Shown here: in pieces, positions 33,542-43,500 of the stretch
How positions within the stretch are numbered: position 1 is the first letter of the stretch
Layout of the letters: every line of letters starts with the position of its first letter
Assembly: GCA_001898485.1 (NCBI GenBank)
Contig: MKTY01000014.1
Coordinates: 1 to 64,000, forward strand
Direction: 5' to 3'
DNA length: 64,000 nt
Source: Sphingobacteriales bacterium 46-32
Lineage (GTDB): Bacteria; Bacteroidota; Bacteroidia; Chitinophagales; Chitinophagaceae
Notes under the pieces: model-generated
What the model was told of the DNA's origin: nothing
The model's database searches: none
What the model saw: the letters and a program-made list of their open reading frames with translations, nothing else
Program-made: the position numbers and the translations under genes

Positions 33542-35929
33542 ATGATCAAACACTTTCTTCGTATCAGCTTCCGGCAGCTTGGCCGCAACCGGGTTTATAG
33601 CTTTATCAATATAGCCGGCCTCACGGTGGGACTGGCTGGCTTTGTGATTGTATTGCTTTATCTCAATTACGAGCTCAGCTACGATAAATGGGATAACCGC
33701 ATGGAGCGGGTTTATAAGATTTCGGAACGCACAGACGGAGAGGTAATGGAGCAGACAGCCGCTCCGCTGGCTCAGTTTCTGAAACAGGAGTTGCCGGCAG
33801 TGGAGGCCGCCACCCGTGTGCAACCGGCCGGCAGCTTTGAAGTGCCCCTGAGTGCGGGTGAGCAAAAGCTGTATGCCAAAGGCAGTATTGAAGTGGATTC
33901 GCTCTTCTTCCAGGTTTTTCCCTACCGTATTATTGCGGGCGACAAGCTCAACCCGCTCGCCAAACCCAATGCCATGGTCATTACGCCGGCATTGAGCAGG
34001 ATGCTGTTTGGCGATGCAGATCCGATTGGTAAAACGGTTAAAATTTTTAATATCCTCGAAAACGAGGTCACGGCGGTCATGGAAGAACCTTCCGGACCTT
34101 CGCACCTCAATGTGCAGTTTGCCTGGCGCAGTGTAAATGAGCGGTCAAATATGCACTGGCACAATCTTTCTTACCAGACTTATGTCCGCACCAGAGAAGT
34201 AATGCCTGTGAGTAAACTGGATGCACTGATCAATCCCGTTTATTACGACAAACGGTTGAAAAACGATACCAAATCTTATCACGACTTCCGGGCTTCGGGC
34301 CACGAGGCTGGTTTATTTGCAGATGCCGCCCAAAACATTCACAACTTTCCGCGCCATGGCGAGAGCAACTTTACAACCGTCACCGTACTGCTGGTGCTAG
34401 CCTTTTTGCTGCTTATAGCCGGCGCTATCAATTTCAGTAATCTGTCAATAGCTGCCTCTATCCGGCGTGCAAAGGAAATGGGTATCCGTAAGACCCTCGG
34501 TTCAGGACGCGGTCAGCTGATAGCACAGTTCCTGGGCGAAACAGCCCTGCAATGTGTGATCAGCATGATGGCTGCCCTCGTGCTGGTACAACTTATCCTG
34601 CCTTATTTCAACGACAGCTTTGGCGTGTCGCTCTCGCTGGGCAATACTGCACAACTGTGGACCATTCTCTGGCAACTGATGCTGTGCCTGCTGGTAGTGG
34701 TATTATTGTCGGGCCTCTATCCCGCCATTGTACTGTCGCTGGTCAACACCTCACGCGTACTTAAAGGCGAGTATTCGAGTGGAAAAAAAGGAAACCGTTT
34801 CCGCAATGCCCTCATCGTACTGCAGTTTGTGGTAGCAGGCTTCTTTGTATTTGGCACCCTCGTCATCAGCCGGCAGATCAGCTTTATGGAAAACAGCGAT
34901 AAAGGATTTGATGGAAATCAGGTAGTGCGTATCCAGGCCATGCAGCGCACACGCGATCAGAATTTTGATGTTGCCCGCGCTCAGTTGCTGGCCGTACCCG
35001 GTGTGGTGGAAGTAGCCAAGTCTACAGAAGTGCCCGGTGATGCCTATGCAGATACCTCCAGCTATCCATTTCGCTATGCAGGTGAATCATACCGCCTGTC
35101 GTCCGTAAAAGTGAGCACTCCTTTTTTTAATACACTGGGCATTAAACTGCAGCAAGGCCGCCTGTTCGATGAGCGCAGCAGCGATCAGCAGACACGCAGC
35201 GCCGTCATCAACCAGTCTGCAGCAAGGCTGCTGGGACAGGATGTTGTTGGCAAAACCATCTATTTCGACAATTGTGATACAGTGCCAATTCAGGTCATAG
35301 GAGTGGTCAACGACTTTCATGTGATGGGTTTTGAGTCGGCCGTAAAACCGGTGGCTTATACAATCGGCAACTTTGCCTGTATGTTTCAATCGGGTGGCGG
35401 CATACTGGTAAAGATCCGCCAGCAAAATGCAGCAGCCACCATTGCCGGTCTGGAAACTGCCTGGAAGAAAATAGAACCCGATCTCCCGCTTCGCTACAGT
35501 TTCCTCGATGATAACTTCCAGAAACTGCTGGCCAGTCATATCCGTCTTCAACGTGTGATCGGCATTTTTGCCATTACCGCTATTGTTATATCTATCATGG
35601 GACTCTTTGCCATTACCGCTTACTTTACCGGTCAGCGCAGAAAAGAAATAGGAGTGCGTAAAGTGCTCGGTGCCGGTGTGCTCGATATTGCTTCACTGCT
35701 CAGCAAAGATTTTGTATTGCTGGTACTCACCGGTGTAGCAGTAGCCATACCGTTGGGTTACTGGGCCAGCTCACGCTGGTTGCAGACCTTTGCCTACCGC
35801 ATTCCGCTTGGCTGGCAGTTGTTTGCACTCTCTGCATTGCTGGTGCTGCTCATAGCGGTGGTGACCATTACGCTGCAAACGGTAAAGGCTGCCAGAGCTA
35901 ATCCGGTAAAGAGTCTGCGGCAGGAATGA
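33542..35929 (+). CDS. MacB/FtsX-type ABC transporter permease
   Basis: This protein has 795 residues from the ATG at 33542 (an upstream in-frame ATG at 33518 would add eight atypical residues). The N-terminal IKHFLRISFRQLGRNRVYSF and first membrane span start a MacB_PCD periplasmic domain. FtsX membrane triplets follow at about 280-420 and 670-790 (RRAKEMGIRKTLGSGRGQLI and RRKEIGVRKVLGAGVLDIAS). Such two-FtsX permeases are abundant in Bacteroidota and act as mechanotransmission-type exporters or lipoprotein handlers with a separate ATPase. No ATPase gene lies beside it here, so the partner must be elsewhere. Confidence 0.9.
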   Translation: MIKHFLRISFRQLGRNRVYSFINIAGLTVGLAGFVIVLLYLNYELSYDKWDNRMERVYKISERTDGEVMEQTAAPLAQFLKQELPAVEAATRVQPAGSFEVPLSAGEQKLYAKGSIEVDSLFFQVFPYRIIAGDKLNPLAKPNAMVITPALSRMLFGDADPIGKTVKIFNILENEVTAVMEEPSGPSHLNVQFAWRSVNERSNMHWHNLSYQTYVRTREVMPVSKLDALINPVYYDKRLKNDTKSYHDFRASGHEAGLFADAAQNIHNFPRHGESNFTTVTVLLVLAFLLLIAGAINFSNLSIAASIRRAKEMGIRKTLGSGRGQLIAQFLGETALQCVISMMAALVLVQLILPYFNDSFGVSLSLGNTAQLWTILWQLMLCLLVVVLLSGLYPAIVLSLVNTSRVLKGEYSSGKKGNRFRNALIVLQFVVAGFFVFGTLVISRQISFMENSDKGFDGNQVVRIQAMQRTRDQNFDVARAQLLAVPGVVEVAKSTEVPGDAYADTSSYPFRYAGESYRLSSVKVSTPFFNTLGIKLQQGRLFDERSSDQQTRSAVINQSAARLLGQDVVGKTIYFDNCDTVPIQVIGVVNDFHVMGFESAVKPVAYTIGNFACMFQSGGGILVKIRQQNAAATIAGLETAWKKIEPDLPLRYSFLDDNFQKLLASHIRLQRVIGIFAITAIVISIMGLFAITAYFTGQRRKEIGVRKVLGAGVLDIASLLSKDFVLLVLTGVAVAIPLGYWASSRWLQTFAYRIPLGWQLFALSALLVLLIAVVTITLQTVKAARANPVKSLRQE

Positions 35930-35940
35930 TTTTTATTTCC

Positions 35941-36060
35941 GCTGTCGGAGACCCCGCTGTCGGAAATCCCGCTGTCGGAAATCCTGCTGTCGGAAATCCT
36001 GCTGTCGGAAATCCTGCTGTCGGAAACCCCGCTGTCGGAAATCCCGCTGTCAGAGACAGC
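35941..36060. repeat. 15-bp tandem repeat GCTGTCGGAAATCCC, about eight units
   Basis: Units start every 15 bases from 35941 to 36046 with substitutions only. Because 15 is a multiple of three, one frame reads AVGNP repeated, but it is not joined to the permease frame, which ends at 35929. The final unit grades into the palindrome at 36043-36063. Confidence 0.9.
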
Positions 36061-36063
36061 GGG
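36043..36063 (+). terminator. Palindrome closing the 15-bp array
   Basis: CCCGCTGTC-AGA-GACAGCGGG is a perfect 9-bp stem with a 3-base loop. There is no T run after it, so it is a weak terminator or an mRNA 3'-end stabiliser for the permease gene. Confidence 0.4.
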
Positions 36064-36149
36064 AGGGGACAGCGGGGGATGGATTAAATTTTGATTAACC
36101 GCGAAGGTCTTTTCAAAATAATACTAGCTTGCGCCCAAACTTCAGGGCC

Positions 36150-36911
36150 ATGACACGTGAGTTACCCTTACTGACACCCACCACACGTTTTTCTAACCGG
36201 GCAGAAAACTATGTGAAATACCGCCCTTCCTATCCCGCATCCATCCTGCCTTTTTTCGAAGAGGAACTGGGACTTGCATCGGGGCAGCGCATCGCCGATA
36301 TCGGATCGGGTACCGGCCTTTTTGCCGAGCCATTGCTCGAAAAAGGATATGAAGTAGTGTGTATAGAACCTAATGATGAGATGCGACAGGCCGCAGAAGC
36401 GCGTTTATCACATTTCCCTACTTTCATCAGCCGCCGCCACCGTGCAGAGTCTACAGGCTTACGCGGACAAAGTATTGACCTCATCACCGTGGCCCAGGCT
36501 TTTCACTGGATGGACCCTATACTCACCCGGCAGGAGTTTACCCGCATCCTGCGCCCCGGCGGACATGTAGTGCTGGCCTGGAATATTCAAAAAACAGATA
36601 CGCCTTTTTTGCAGGCCTATGCCGATCTCAAAGACCGGTACAAGATTGAGGATGTAGTGCATCCGCGTGTGGAGGAAGAAAAAATACAGGCCTTTTTTGA
36701 AGGAAAGGCACAGCGCCGCGTTTTCCCTAATCGTCAATTGCTCAATTTTGATGCCCTGAAAGGTCAGCTGCTGTCCGTATCCTATATACCACTGCCCGGC
36801 CATCCTTCGTATGAGACGATGATCTCGGCCCTGGTGCAGCTCTTTGTAGCCTGCAACGTAAACGGGTTTGTGAAAATGGATTACGAAACCATTGTGTACT
36901 GGGGCGAATAA
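36150..36911 (+). CDS. Class I SAM-dependent methyltransferase
   Basis: This protein has 253 residues from the ATG at 36150 (the frame opens with a TTG at 36129). Motif I (IADIGSGTGLFAEPLLEKG, near residue 45), the acidic residue of motif II (VVCIEPNDEM) and the post-motif VAQAFHWMDP and LRPGGHVVLAWN fit the Methyltransf_11 group. The substrate is unknown. It has no obvious operon partner; the 15-bp repeat lies upstream and a degenerate repeat downstream. Confidence 0.88.
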   Translation: MTRELPLLTPTTRFSNRAENYVKYRPSYPASILPFFEEELGLASGQRIADIGSGTGLFAEPLLEKGYEVVCIEPNDEMRQAAEARLSHFPTFISRRHRAESTGLRGQSIDLITVAQAFHWMDPILTRQEFTRILRPGGHVVLAWNIQKTDTPFLQAYADLKDRYKIEDVVHPRVEEEKIQAFFEGKAQRRVFPNRQLLNFDALKGQLLSVSYIPLPGHPSYETMISALVQLFVACNVNGFVKMDYETIVYWGE

Positions 36912-36941
36912 TCCGGTATTGGAATAAGACCTTTGTTTTCT

Positions 36942-36997
36942 TCAGGACGCGAAGGACACAAAGCGAGCAAAGGACGCAAAGACGAAGAAGCGCGCAA
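36942..36997. repeat. Degenerate ACGCAAAGGAC-type repeat
   Basis: Steps of GACGCGAAGGACACAAAGCG, AGCAAAGGACGCAAAGACG and AAGAAGCGCGC are related to one another. They lie between the methyltransferase stop and the sigma/anti-sigma stub. Confidence 0.6.
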
Positions 36998-37004
36998 AAA
37001 TTTT

Positions 37005-37040
37005 ATTAGCACACCGGCACATTTATCATATCAGCATATT
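37005..37040. repeat. Degenerate AGCACAT repeat overlapping the anti-sigma stub's 3' end
   Basis: TTAGCACACCGGCACATTT and ATCATATCAGCATATT belong to the AGCACAT family. The last codons and the TGA stop of the leftward stub (37026-37223) are formed by this repeat. Confidence 0.65.
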
Positions 37041-37223
37041 TTCCTGACTGGTGAGCCATTCAAAATGATCCATATTTTCCGGAGCAGCCATTAGCCAGTG
37101 CTGCAGTGTTGCATAGTCGGCATCGGTTAGAAAATTATTATCAAAAAACTTTTGTAGCAGGTTGGCGATCTGCTGGTCGATCGGACCATGCCATACGCTG
37201 TTATGAAAAATATATTCTTTCAT
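37026..37223 (-). pseudogene. FecR-type anti-sigma N-terminal stub
   Basis: The 65-codon ORF matches only the start of a FecR/DUF4880-type anti-sigma factor (QIANLLQKFFDNNFLTDADY, LQHWLMAAPEN). The membrane span and periplasmic domains are missing. Its final residues come from an AGCACAT-family repeat, which suggests that the 3' part was deleted and replaced. It follows the ECF sigma gene by 22 bases, exactly where a full FecR is normally found. It could still bind the sigma factor as a short cytoplasmic anti-sigma; that is inference. Confidence 0.6.
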
Positions 37224-37245
37224 GTTCGGTTATTATGGCGGGTGA

Positions 37246-37809
37246 TTAATTTTTATCGGAAAGCAATGCCTGTTTCTGCAATAATTTTTGAATGTTCTGT
37301 AAAGCTTTATTACGTTGATTCCTTACCGTGCCGGGTTGCGTGTGCAGCAGTTCGCCGATTTCTGCATACGATTTACCTTCCAGGTAGTAGAGACGGAATA
37401 CCTCCTGCATGCGCGGAGGAAGTTTTTTCATAGCGGAAAGGATTTCAGGCAGGATATCGCGGTCAATGGCTAAAAGCTCTGAGGGTGCCGGCTCATTTTC
37501 CTGATAGAGCTGCCATTCCTGCTCCAGTTTGCTGACTCTTGTTTTGCTATGCAGCAGATCGGTACAGCGGTTGCGAACCATTGTATACAGGTAGTTTCGG
37601 ATGGATGAGATCTCACTAAGGCTCCTGGGAAGTTGCCATAGCTTTATAAAGCAATCCTGCACTACATCAGCAGCTCCTTCGGTAGAGCCCAGGCATTTCA
37701 CCGCAAAAAACAAGAGCTGTTGGTAATATTTTTCATACAGTTCGGAAAAGGCATTGTCGTTGACAGCAGCAGGTAAACTCAACACCTCCGGGGTAACACA
37801 GGTTTCCAT
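37246..37809 (-). CDS. ECF RNA polymerase sigma factor
   Basis: This 187-residue protein has region 2 at about 20-90 (FSELYEKYYQQLLFFAVK, GAADVVQDCFIKLWQLP) and region 4 at about 130-180 (LPPRMQEVFRLYYLEGKSYA, EIGELLHTQPGTVRNQRNKA). It is of the Bacteroidota FecI-like group, but no SusC/SusD pair lies next to it and its anti-sigma partner is only a stub. Its regulation may therefore differ from that of the first sigma factor of the window. The start codon ATG at 37809 faces the structured region before the XRE gene. Confidence 0.93.
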   Translation of the reverse strand: METCVTPEVLSLPAAVNDNAFSELYEKYYQQLLFFAVKCLGSTEGAADVVQDCFIKLWQLPRSLSEISSIRNYLYTMVRNRCTDLLHSKTRVSKLEQEWQLYQENEPAPSELLAIDRDILPEILSAMKKLPPRMQEVFRLYYLEGKSYAEIGELLHTQPGTVRNQRNKALQNIQKLLQKQALLSDKN

Positions 37810-37910
37810 AACATCACGGTTAAAGGATGAACTAAATGTTTTCTGGCCCGCAAACAGGATTGTTGGCAGGGTGACCTTTTGGGTCAGCGATGGGGTGTTG
37901 AATGAATGCC

Positions 37911-37943
37911 AATCACACGTGGTGCATGATCGTGTGATTTTTT
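37911..37943 (+). terminator. Hairpin with T run upstream of the XRE gene
   Basis: AATCACACG (37911-37919) pairs with CGTGTGATT (37931-37939) over an 11-base loop, and the T run continues for four bases. On the + strand this is a terminator shape in the gap between the leftward sigma gene and the XRE gene. It may be an attenuator or the end of a small RNA. Confidence 0.5.
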
Positions 37944-37989
37944 ACCGGGTATCCGATTTTTTCGGGGAGTTAACTTGAATACCCGGTAA
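37942..37989. promoter_or_regulatory. Nested inverted repeat upstream of the XRE gene
   Basis: TTACCGGGTAT (37942-37952) and ATACCCGGTAA (37979-37989) form an 11-bp perfect inverted repeat. It encloses CCGA-TTTTT-TCGG (37953-37965). The size and symmetry suit an operator or a structured leader. Confidence 0.55.
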
Positions 37990-38035
37990 TGTGCCATATA
38001 AGTACTAAACAAATCTAAAAAACATTTTTTGATTG

Positions 38036-38051
38036 TGGTCGTTAGCGACCA
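38036..38051. promoter_or_regulatory. TGGTCG-TTAG-CGACCA palindrome before the XRE start
   Basis: A perfect 6-bp inverted repeat with a 4-base centre ends 45 bases before the ATG of the XRE-type regulator. This is the size and place expected for its own operator. Confidence 0.55.
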
Positions 38052-38096
38052 TATTTATTTTCACAAATACGATCAATTTTCCGGTTTAAGTGCCGG

Positions 38097-38357
38097 ATGA
38101 ATCTTAAGCAAAAGAAAGATATCAGAGTCAGAATGGGCGCTCTGCTGAAGAAACGCCGTGAGGAGTTGGGTTACCCGAGCATCCGCAGCTTTTCATTTAA
38201 AAATAAGATTGATCACAGCAAGTTAACGAAAATTGAAAAAGGCCTGATTAATCTGCGTATCGATACCTTACTGGAAGTAGCCCTGGTATATGAATTGCAT
38301 CCCGCTGAACTTTTTGATTTTGAAATCCCATTCTGGGAAGATGAGATGAAAGACTGA
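38097..38357 (+). CDS. Small XRE-type helix-turn-helix regulator
   Basis: This 86-residue protein is almost entirely a lambda-repressor-like HTH domain: VRMGALLKKRREELG, then SIRSFSFKNKIDHSKLTKIE and a third helix region TLLEVALVYELHPAELF. It has no sensor domain. It probably represses its own gene through the inverted repeats just upstream. An upstream toxin-like partner is not seen. Confidence 0.85.
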   Translation: MNLKQKKDIRVRMGALLKKRREELGYPSIRSFSFKNKIDHSKLTKIEKGLINLRIDTLLEVALVYELHPAELFDFEIPFWEDEMKD

Positions 38358-38390
38358 TACGAAGTTGCTTCACTTTTTTGTTATCCGATT

Positions 38391-38404
38391 GGGTATAAAT
38401 ACCC
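38391..38404. promoter_or_regulatory. GGGTATAAATACCC palindrome between XRE and lepA
   Basis: This perfect palindrome is preceded by TATCCGATT, which also occurs at 37950-37958 in the structured region before the XRE gene. Shared flanks suggest a second binding site for the same regulator, ahead of lepA. Confidence 0.4.
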
Positions 38405-38439
38405 CTTTAATCACTCTTCTGCACCTGCCAATTTTTACC

Positions 38440-38500
38440 TACCTTCGTGCGTCTTTGCCGGGCTGTAAAATCCGGAATATGCCCCGCTTTTTTGGGGCAT
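38440..38500 (+). promoter_or_regulatory. lepA promoter -7 box and leader hairpin
   Basis: TACCTTCG at 38440-38447 resembles the -7 box (TAnnTTTG with one change). In the leader, ATGCCCC (38479-38485) pairs with GGGGCAT (38494-38500) around a T-rich loop, ending 28 bases before the lepA ATG. Confidence 0.4.
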
Positions 38501-38527
38501 TTATTTGATAAAGAGGCACTTAATTAC

Positions 38528-40321
38528 ATGAAGAATATCCGCAATTTTTGCATTATTGCCCATATTGACCATGGTAAATCGACCCTGGCCGACCGCCTGC
38601 TGCAGTCTACCAATACCATCAGCGACCGCGATATGATGGACCAGGTACTGGATGATATGGACCTGGAGCGCGAAAAAGGTATCACCATCAAGAGCCACGC
38701 CATCCAGATCAACTACAAGCATACCGATGGACAGGAGTATGTGCTCAACCTGATCGATACACCCGGCCACGTAGACTTCAGCTACGAAGTAAGCCGTGCC
38801 CTGGCAGCCTGCGAAGGCGCCCTGCTGCTGGTAGATGCTACTCAGGGTATACAGGCACAAACCATCAGCAACCTGTACCTGGCTATCGACAACGATCTCG
38901 AGATCATCCCCGTGGTCAACAAGATCGATATGGATGGCGCTATGATCGAGGAAGTGAAAGACCAGATCATCGACCTCATTGGCTGCAAACCCGAAGATAT
39001 CCTGCTGGCCAGTGGCCGTACCGGTATCGGTATTGAAGGTATTCTGAATGCCATCGTAGAGCGTATTCCTGCACCACAGGGCGATGAAAAAGCACCCCTG
39101 CAGGCGCTCATCTTCGATAGTGTATTCAACAGCTTCCGCGGTATCATTGTATACTATCGTATTCTCAATGGAACCATACGCAAAAATGATCTGGTAAAAT
39201 TCATCAGCACCGGCAAGGAGTACGAAGCGGCCGAAGTGGGCATCCTGAAACTAAAGATGTCGGAGCGTGCCGAAGTGAAGGCTGGTGATGTAGGTTATAT
39301 TATTACCGGTATCAAAAATGCCAAAGAAGTAAAAGTGGGTGATACCATCACTCTCGCAGCCAATCCTTCGCCCGAAGCCATCCAGGGTTTCGAGGAAGTA
39401 AAGCCCATGGTATTTGCCGGTATTTATCCGGTTAACACCGATGAGTTTGAAGAGCTGCGCGACTGTATGGATAAGCTGCAGTTGAATGACGCTTCACTCA
39501 CCTTTGAACTGGAAACATCGCAGGCCCTGGGCTTCGGTTTCCGATGCGGATTCCTGGGTATGCTGCACATGGAAATCATCCAGGAGCGGCTGGAGCGCGA
39601 GTTTGACCAGACGGTGATCACTACGGTACCCAACGTAAGTTTTATTGCTTACCTGACCAATGGTGAAACCAAAATCGTCAACAATCCCACCGAGTTTCCT
39701 GACCCGGTAAAGACCGAGCGGATCGAAGAGCCTTATATCCGAGCACAAATCATTACCAAACCCGATTATATCGGCAATATCATGACCCTTTGCCTGGGCA
39801 AACGTGGCATCCTGCTCAACCAGAGCTATCTTACCACTACAAGGGTAGAGCTGATATTTGAAATGCCACTGACCGAGATCGTATTCGACTTTTATGATAA
39901 GCTGAAATCGCAGACACGCGGATATGCATCCTTCGATTATCATCCGATCGGCTACCGCGACAGTGATATTGCGAAAATGGATATCCTGCTCAATGGTGAC
40001 AAAGTTGATGCCCTGAGTGCATTGATTCACCGCAGCCGGGCACAGGATTTTGGTCGTAAGCTCTGCGAAAAACTGAAAGAACTGCTGCCGCGTCAGCAAT
40101 TCCAGATCGCCATCCAGGCGGCTATCGGCGCCAAGGTTATTGCCCGCGAAAATATCTCTGCCATGCGTAAGGATGTAACCGCTAAATGTTATGGTGGCGA
40201 CATCAGCCGTAAACGTAAACTGCTCGAGAAGCAGAAAGAAGGTAAGAAACGAATGCGCCAGATCGGTAACGTAGAAGTGCCGCAGGAAGCGTTTCTCGCT
40301 GTGCTGAAGCTCGACGATTAG
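38528..40321 (+). CDS. lepA: Translation elongation factor 4 (LepA), ribosome back-translocase GTPase
   Basis: This 597-residue protein starts at the ATG at 38528; the longer open frame from 38447 is leader. The GTPase motifs are AHIDHGKST (G1), DTPGHVDF (G3) and NKID (G4). They are followed by EF-G-like domains II, III and V, and by the LepA-specific C-terminal domain ending in [20 protein letters not shown]. It acts on stalled or mis-translocated ribosomes and in 30S assembly. The length equals the family norm. The gene converges on the cus-type operon across an inverted-repeat region. Confidence 0.98.
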   Translation: MKNIRNFCIIAHIDHGKSTLADRLLQSTNTISDRDMMDQVLDDMDLEREKGITIKSHAIQINYKHTDGQEYVLNLIDTPGHVDFSYEVSRALAACEGALLLVDATQGIQAQTISNLYLAIDNDLEIIPVVNKIDMDGAMIEEVKDQIIDLIGCKPEDILLASGRTGIGIEGILNAIVERIPAPQGDEKAPLQALIFDSVFNSFRGIIVYYRILNGTIRKNDLVKFISTGKEYEAAEVGILKLKMSERAEVKAGDVGYIITGIKNAKEVKVGDTITLAANPSPEAIQGFEEVKPMVFAGIYPVNTDEFEELRDCMDKLQLNDASLTFELETSQALGFGFRCGFLGMLHMEIIQERLEREFDQTVITTVPNVSFIAYLTNGETKIVNNPTEFPDPVKTERIEEPYIRAQIITKPDYIGNIMTLCLGKRGILLNQSYLTTTRVELIFEMPLTEIVFDFYDKLKSQTRGYASFDYHPIGYRDSDIAKMDILLNGDKVDALSALIHRSRAQDFGRKLCEKLKELLPRQQFQIAIQAAIGAKVIARENISAMRKDVTAKCYGGDISRKRKLLEKQKEGKKRMRQIGNVEVPQEAFLAVLKLDD

Positions 40322-40331
40322 AAGGGTTTAG

Positions 40332-40550
40332 GGTATAAGGTAGAAGGTAGAAGGTAAAAGGATAAGTTGACATTAAAATAAGGAAGGTAGAAGGTAAAAG
40401 AGGGGCAATCCCTTCTACCTTCTACCTTCTGCTTTCTACCTTCTACCTTCTGCTTTCTTCCTTTTACCTTCTACCTTCTGCTTTCTTCCTTCTACCTTCT
40501 ATCTTCTGCTTTCTTCCTTCTACCTTCTACCTTCCTCCTTTTACCCTTCT
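40332..40550. repeat. GAAGGTAGAAGGTAAAAG repeat and its inverted array
   Basis: About 70 bases of GGTAGAAGGTAAAAG-type steps (40338-40402) face about 140 bases of the reverse complement (CCTTCTACCTTCTGCTTT steps, 40409-40550). The pairing extends outward to GACGATTAGAAGGGT near the lepA stop and CCCTTCTTCATCGTC near 40559. A transcript from either side would form a very long hairpin, so it may serve both convergent operons as a terminator. Confidence 0.85.
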
Positions 40551-40560
40551 TCATCGTCAA

Positions 40561-43500
40561 TTAAGTCAGAGAATGAACGGCCGATTTGCGGTAAAAAATC
40601 CAGAACATGATGGGGAATATCAGCAGGGTAAGCACGGTGGCTGTCACAAGACCGCCGATGATGGCTATTGCCAGTGGCTTCTGACTTTCTGAACCGATAC
40701 CTGTTGATAATGCTGCCGGCAACAACCCCAGCATGGCCATCAGCGCCGTCATCACCACCGGCCTGATACGGCTGATCACCCCTTCGCGGATAGCTTGTGC
40801 CAGCGGTAGTTTTTGCCGCAGGTTCTGGTGAAATACGGAAATGAGAATCACACCATTCTGCACACAGATGCCGAAGAGCGCAATAAAACCCACACCGGCA
40901 GAAATGCCGAAGTTGATACCTGTAATATGCAGTGCCAGTATACCACCTATTAATGCAAACGGTACATTGAGCAGGATGAGGCCCGCATCTTTTACATTGC
41001 CAAACGTGATAAACAGGATAATGAAAATAGCCAGCAGGCTGATGGGCACCACCACACTCAGTTGTTTGGTAGCCCTTACCTGGTTTTCAAATTCACCCGC
41101 CCAGGCGATACTGTAGCCTTTCGGTAAGCTGATCGTTTTATTCACTTTGGCCATCGCTTCCTGGATGGTGCTGCCCAGATCACGCTCGCGTACGGTGAAC
41201 TTTACGCCAATGAATCGTTTATTGGCATCGCGATAGATGAAAGCCGGACCGGTTATCTTCCTGATCTCTGCAATACTGGCCAGGGGTATCTTATTGCCTT
41301 TTAATGTAGGTACCATCAGCGAAAGGATATCTTCTTCATCCTTGCGGTATTCGGGACTGTAGCGGATGCGCACGTCAAACTTTTTTTCCTCTTCATATTT
41401 TGATGTAGCGGTTTTACCACCAATCGCCATTTCAATTACAGCCTGCGCATCGGCGGTAGCTACTCCATAGAGCGCCATTTTTTCCTCATCCAGCAATACA
41501 CTGATCTCTGGTTGCCCTACATTGCGCAGTATACCGGCATCTTTAATACCCGGAATGTCTTTGATGTTTTGATAAACTTCGTCGGCCAGTTCATCAAGTT
41601 TGTTAAGGTCGTCGCCAAATATTTTTACCGCATTCGACGCCTTGAAGCCGGCCACGGCTTCGGCCACATTGTCTACCACCGGTTGTGAGTAGTTGAAGGT
41701 GATACCCTGCAATTGTCCGAGTTGTGCATCCATGGCGGCAATCAGTTCATCTTTGCTTCTTTTGATTTTCCATTCTTTGGCCGGTTTCAGATTTACCTGA
41801 AACTGTACAAAGCCAAAGCCATTGGGGTCGGTGCCGTCATTGCTGCGGCCGGTTTGCGACAATACACCATTTACTTCCTGGAAGCCCATCAGTTTGCTTC
41901 GCAGTTCTTTAGTGATCTTCATCGACTCTGTTAGCGAAGTGCTCATGGGCAATTCGGCAGTTACCCAGAGGGCGCCTTCATTGAGTTCGGGCAGAAATTC
42001 CGATCCGAGGAATTTGGCAGAGCCAAAGGTGATGGCCATAAAACCGAAAGCCATCGCCAGGCTTTTTCGTTTATGGCGGAAGCACCAGGTGAATGCGTTG
42101 GTTACCGACCGGTTAAAAAAGCGTACGATGAAATTTTCCTTTTCCCGTACATTTTTGCGAAGCAGGATGGAGCAAAGTACTGGTACCAGCGTGAGCGTAT
42201 AGATCAATGCACCCAGCAGGGCAAAACCAAGTGTCCAGGCCAGCGGTGAAAACATTTTACCTTCTACCTTCTGAAAAGTAAAAATGGGAATGAGGGCTGT
42301 AATGATAATTACTTTCGAAAAGAAAACAGCTTTGCCGAGGTCGCCACCGGTTTTTTTGAGCAATCCCAGTTTGGAGAGTTTGTTAAACCGTTCCATACCC
42401 ATCTTGTGCGAGAGATGGGCCAGTGCCACAAACATGCCTTCCACCATCACCACCGCACCGTCGATGATGATCCCAAAATCGATGGCACCCAGCGAAATCA
42501 GGTTGGCCGACATGCCTTTTAACCGCAGGCAGAAAAAAGCAAAAAGCAGCGAGAGGGGAATGATTACAGATACTATCACCGTGGTACGCCAGTCGGCCAT
42601 AAAAATGAGGACGATTACCGTCACCAGTACGATCCCTTCCAGTACGTTGTGCGAGATGGTTTCGGTACAGTAGGCCATCAGGTTGTCGCGGTCATAAACC
42701 GTTTCCATCTGCACATCTGATGGCAGTATTTGTTGATTGAGTTCGGCGATTTTTTCTTTTACCCTTGCCAGTACGGCCGATGGGTTTTCGTCTTTCCGCA
42801 TCACTACGATACCTTCCACCACATCATCACTTTCGTTGAGCCCCGCCTGGCCTACTCGGGGTAATCCGCTTTCTTTTACGGTGGCCACATGCCGGATCAA
42901 TACAGGTGCATCGCCATTCTGATCAATGATGATGTTTTCAATATCACTGCTTTTATCCAGCAGTCCAATACCACGTACCACATAGGCCTGATTGTTTTTC
43001 TCAATCACATCGCCTCCTACGTTGAGATTACTTTTGGAGACAGCGGTGAAAACTTCCAGGGGAGTAATATCATATTTCTGCAGCAGGGTGGGGTTGACCT
43101 GTATTTCATAGATTTTTTCCTCACCGCCAAATGCTACTACATCGGCTACACCGGGTACGGATCGAAGCTGCCGGTCGATCGTCCAGTTTTGAATGGTCAG
43201 CAGTTCGCGGCTGTTGCGGTGCGGACTGCGCAACACATAGCGGAATATTTCGCCTGTGGGACCGTAAGGAGGTTGCACTTCCGGTTCCACCCCTTCGGGC
43301 AGGCTTACATTTCGCAGCAGGTTATTGACCTGTTGCCGGGCAAAGAAGTCGTCTACATCGTCTTCGAAAATGATCTTCATTACACTCAGCCCAAACATGG
43401 AGATGCTGCGTACATTGGTTTTACGCTGCACACTGTTCATGGCTACTTCGGTAGGTCGCGTTACAAAACGTTCAATTTCCTCTGCACTGCGTCCGGGCCA

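Noticed and set aside
35941-36060. CRISPR or a coding AVGNP-repeat gene
   Set aside because: The 15-bp unit is too short for CRISPR, and the open frame has no start or continuation into a protein.
38447-38527. N-terminal extension of LepA
   Set aside because: All LepA proteins begin close to [17 protein letters not shown]; the extension covers a -7 box and a leader hairpin.
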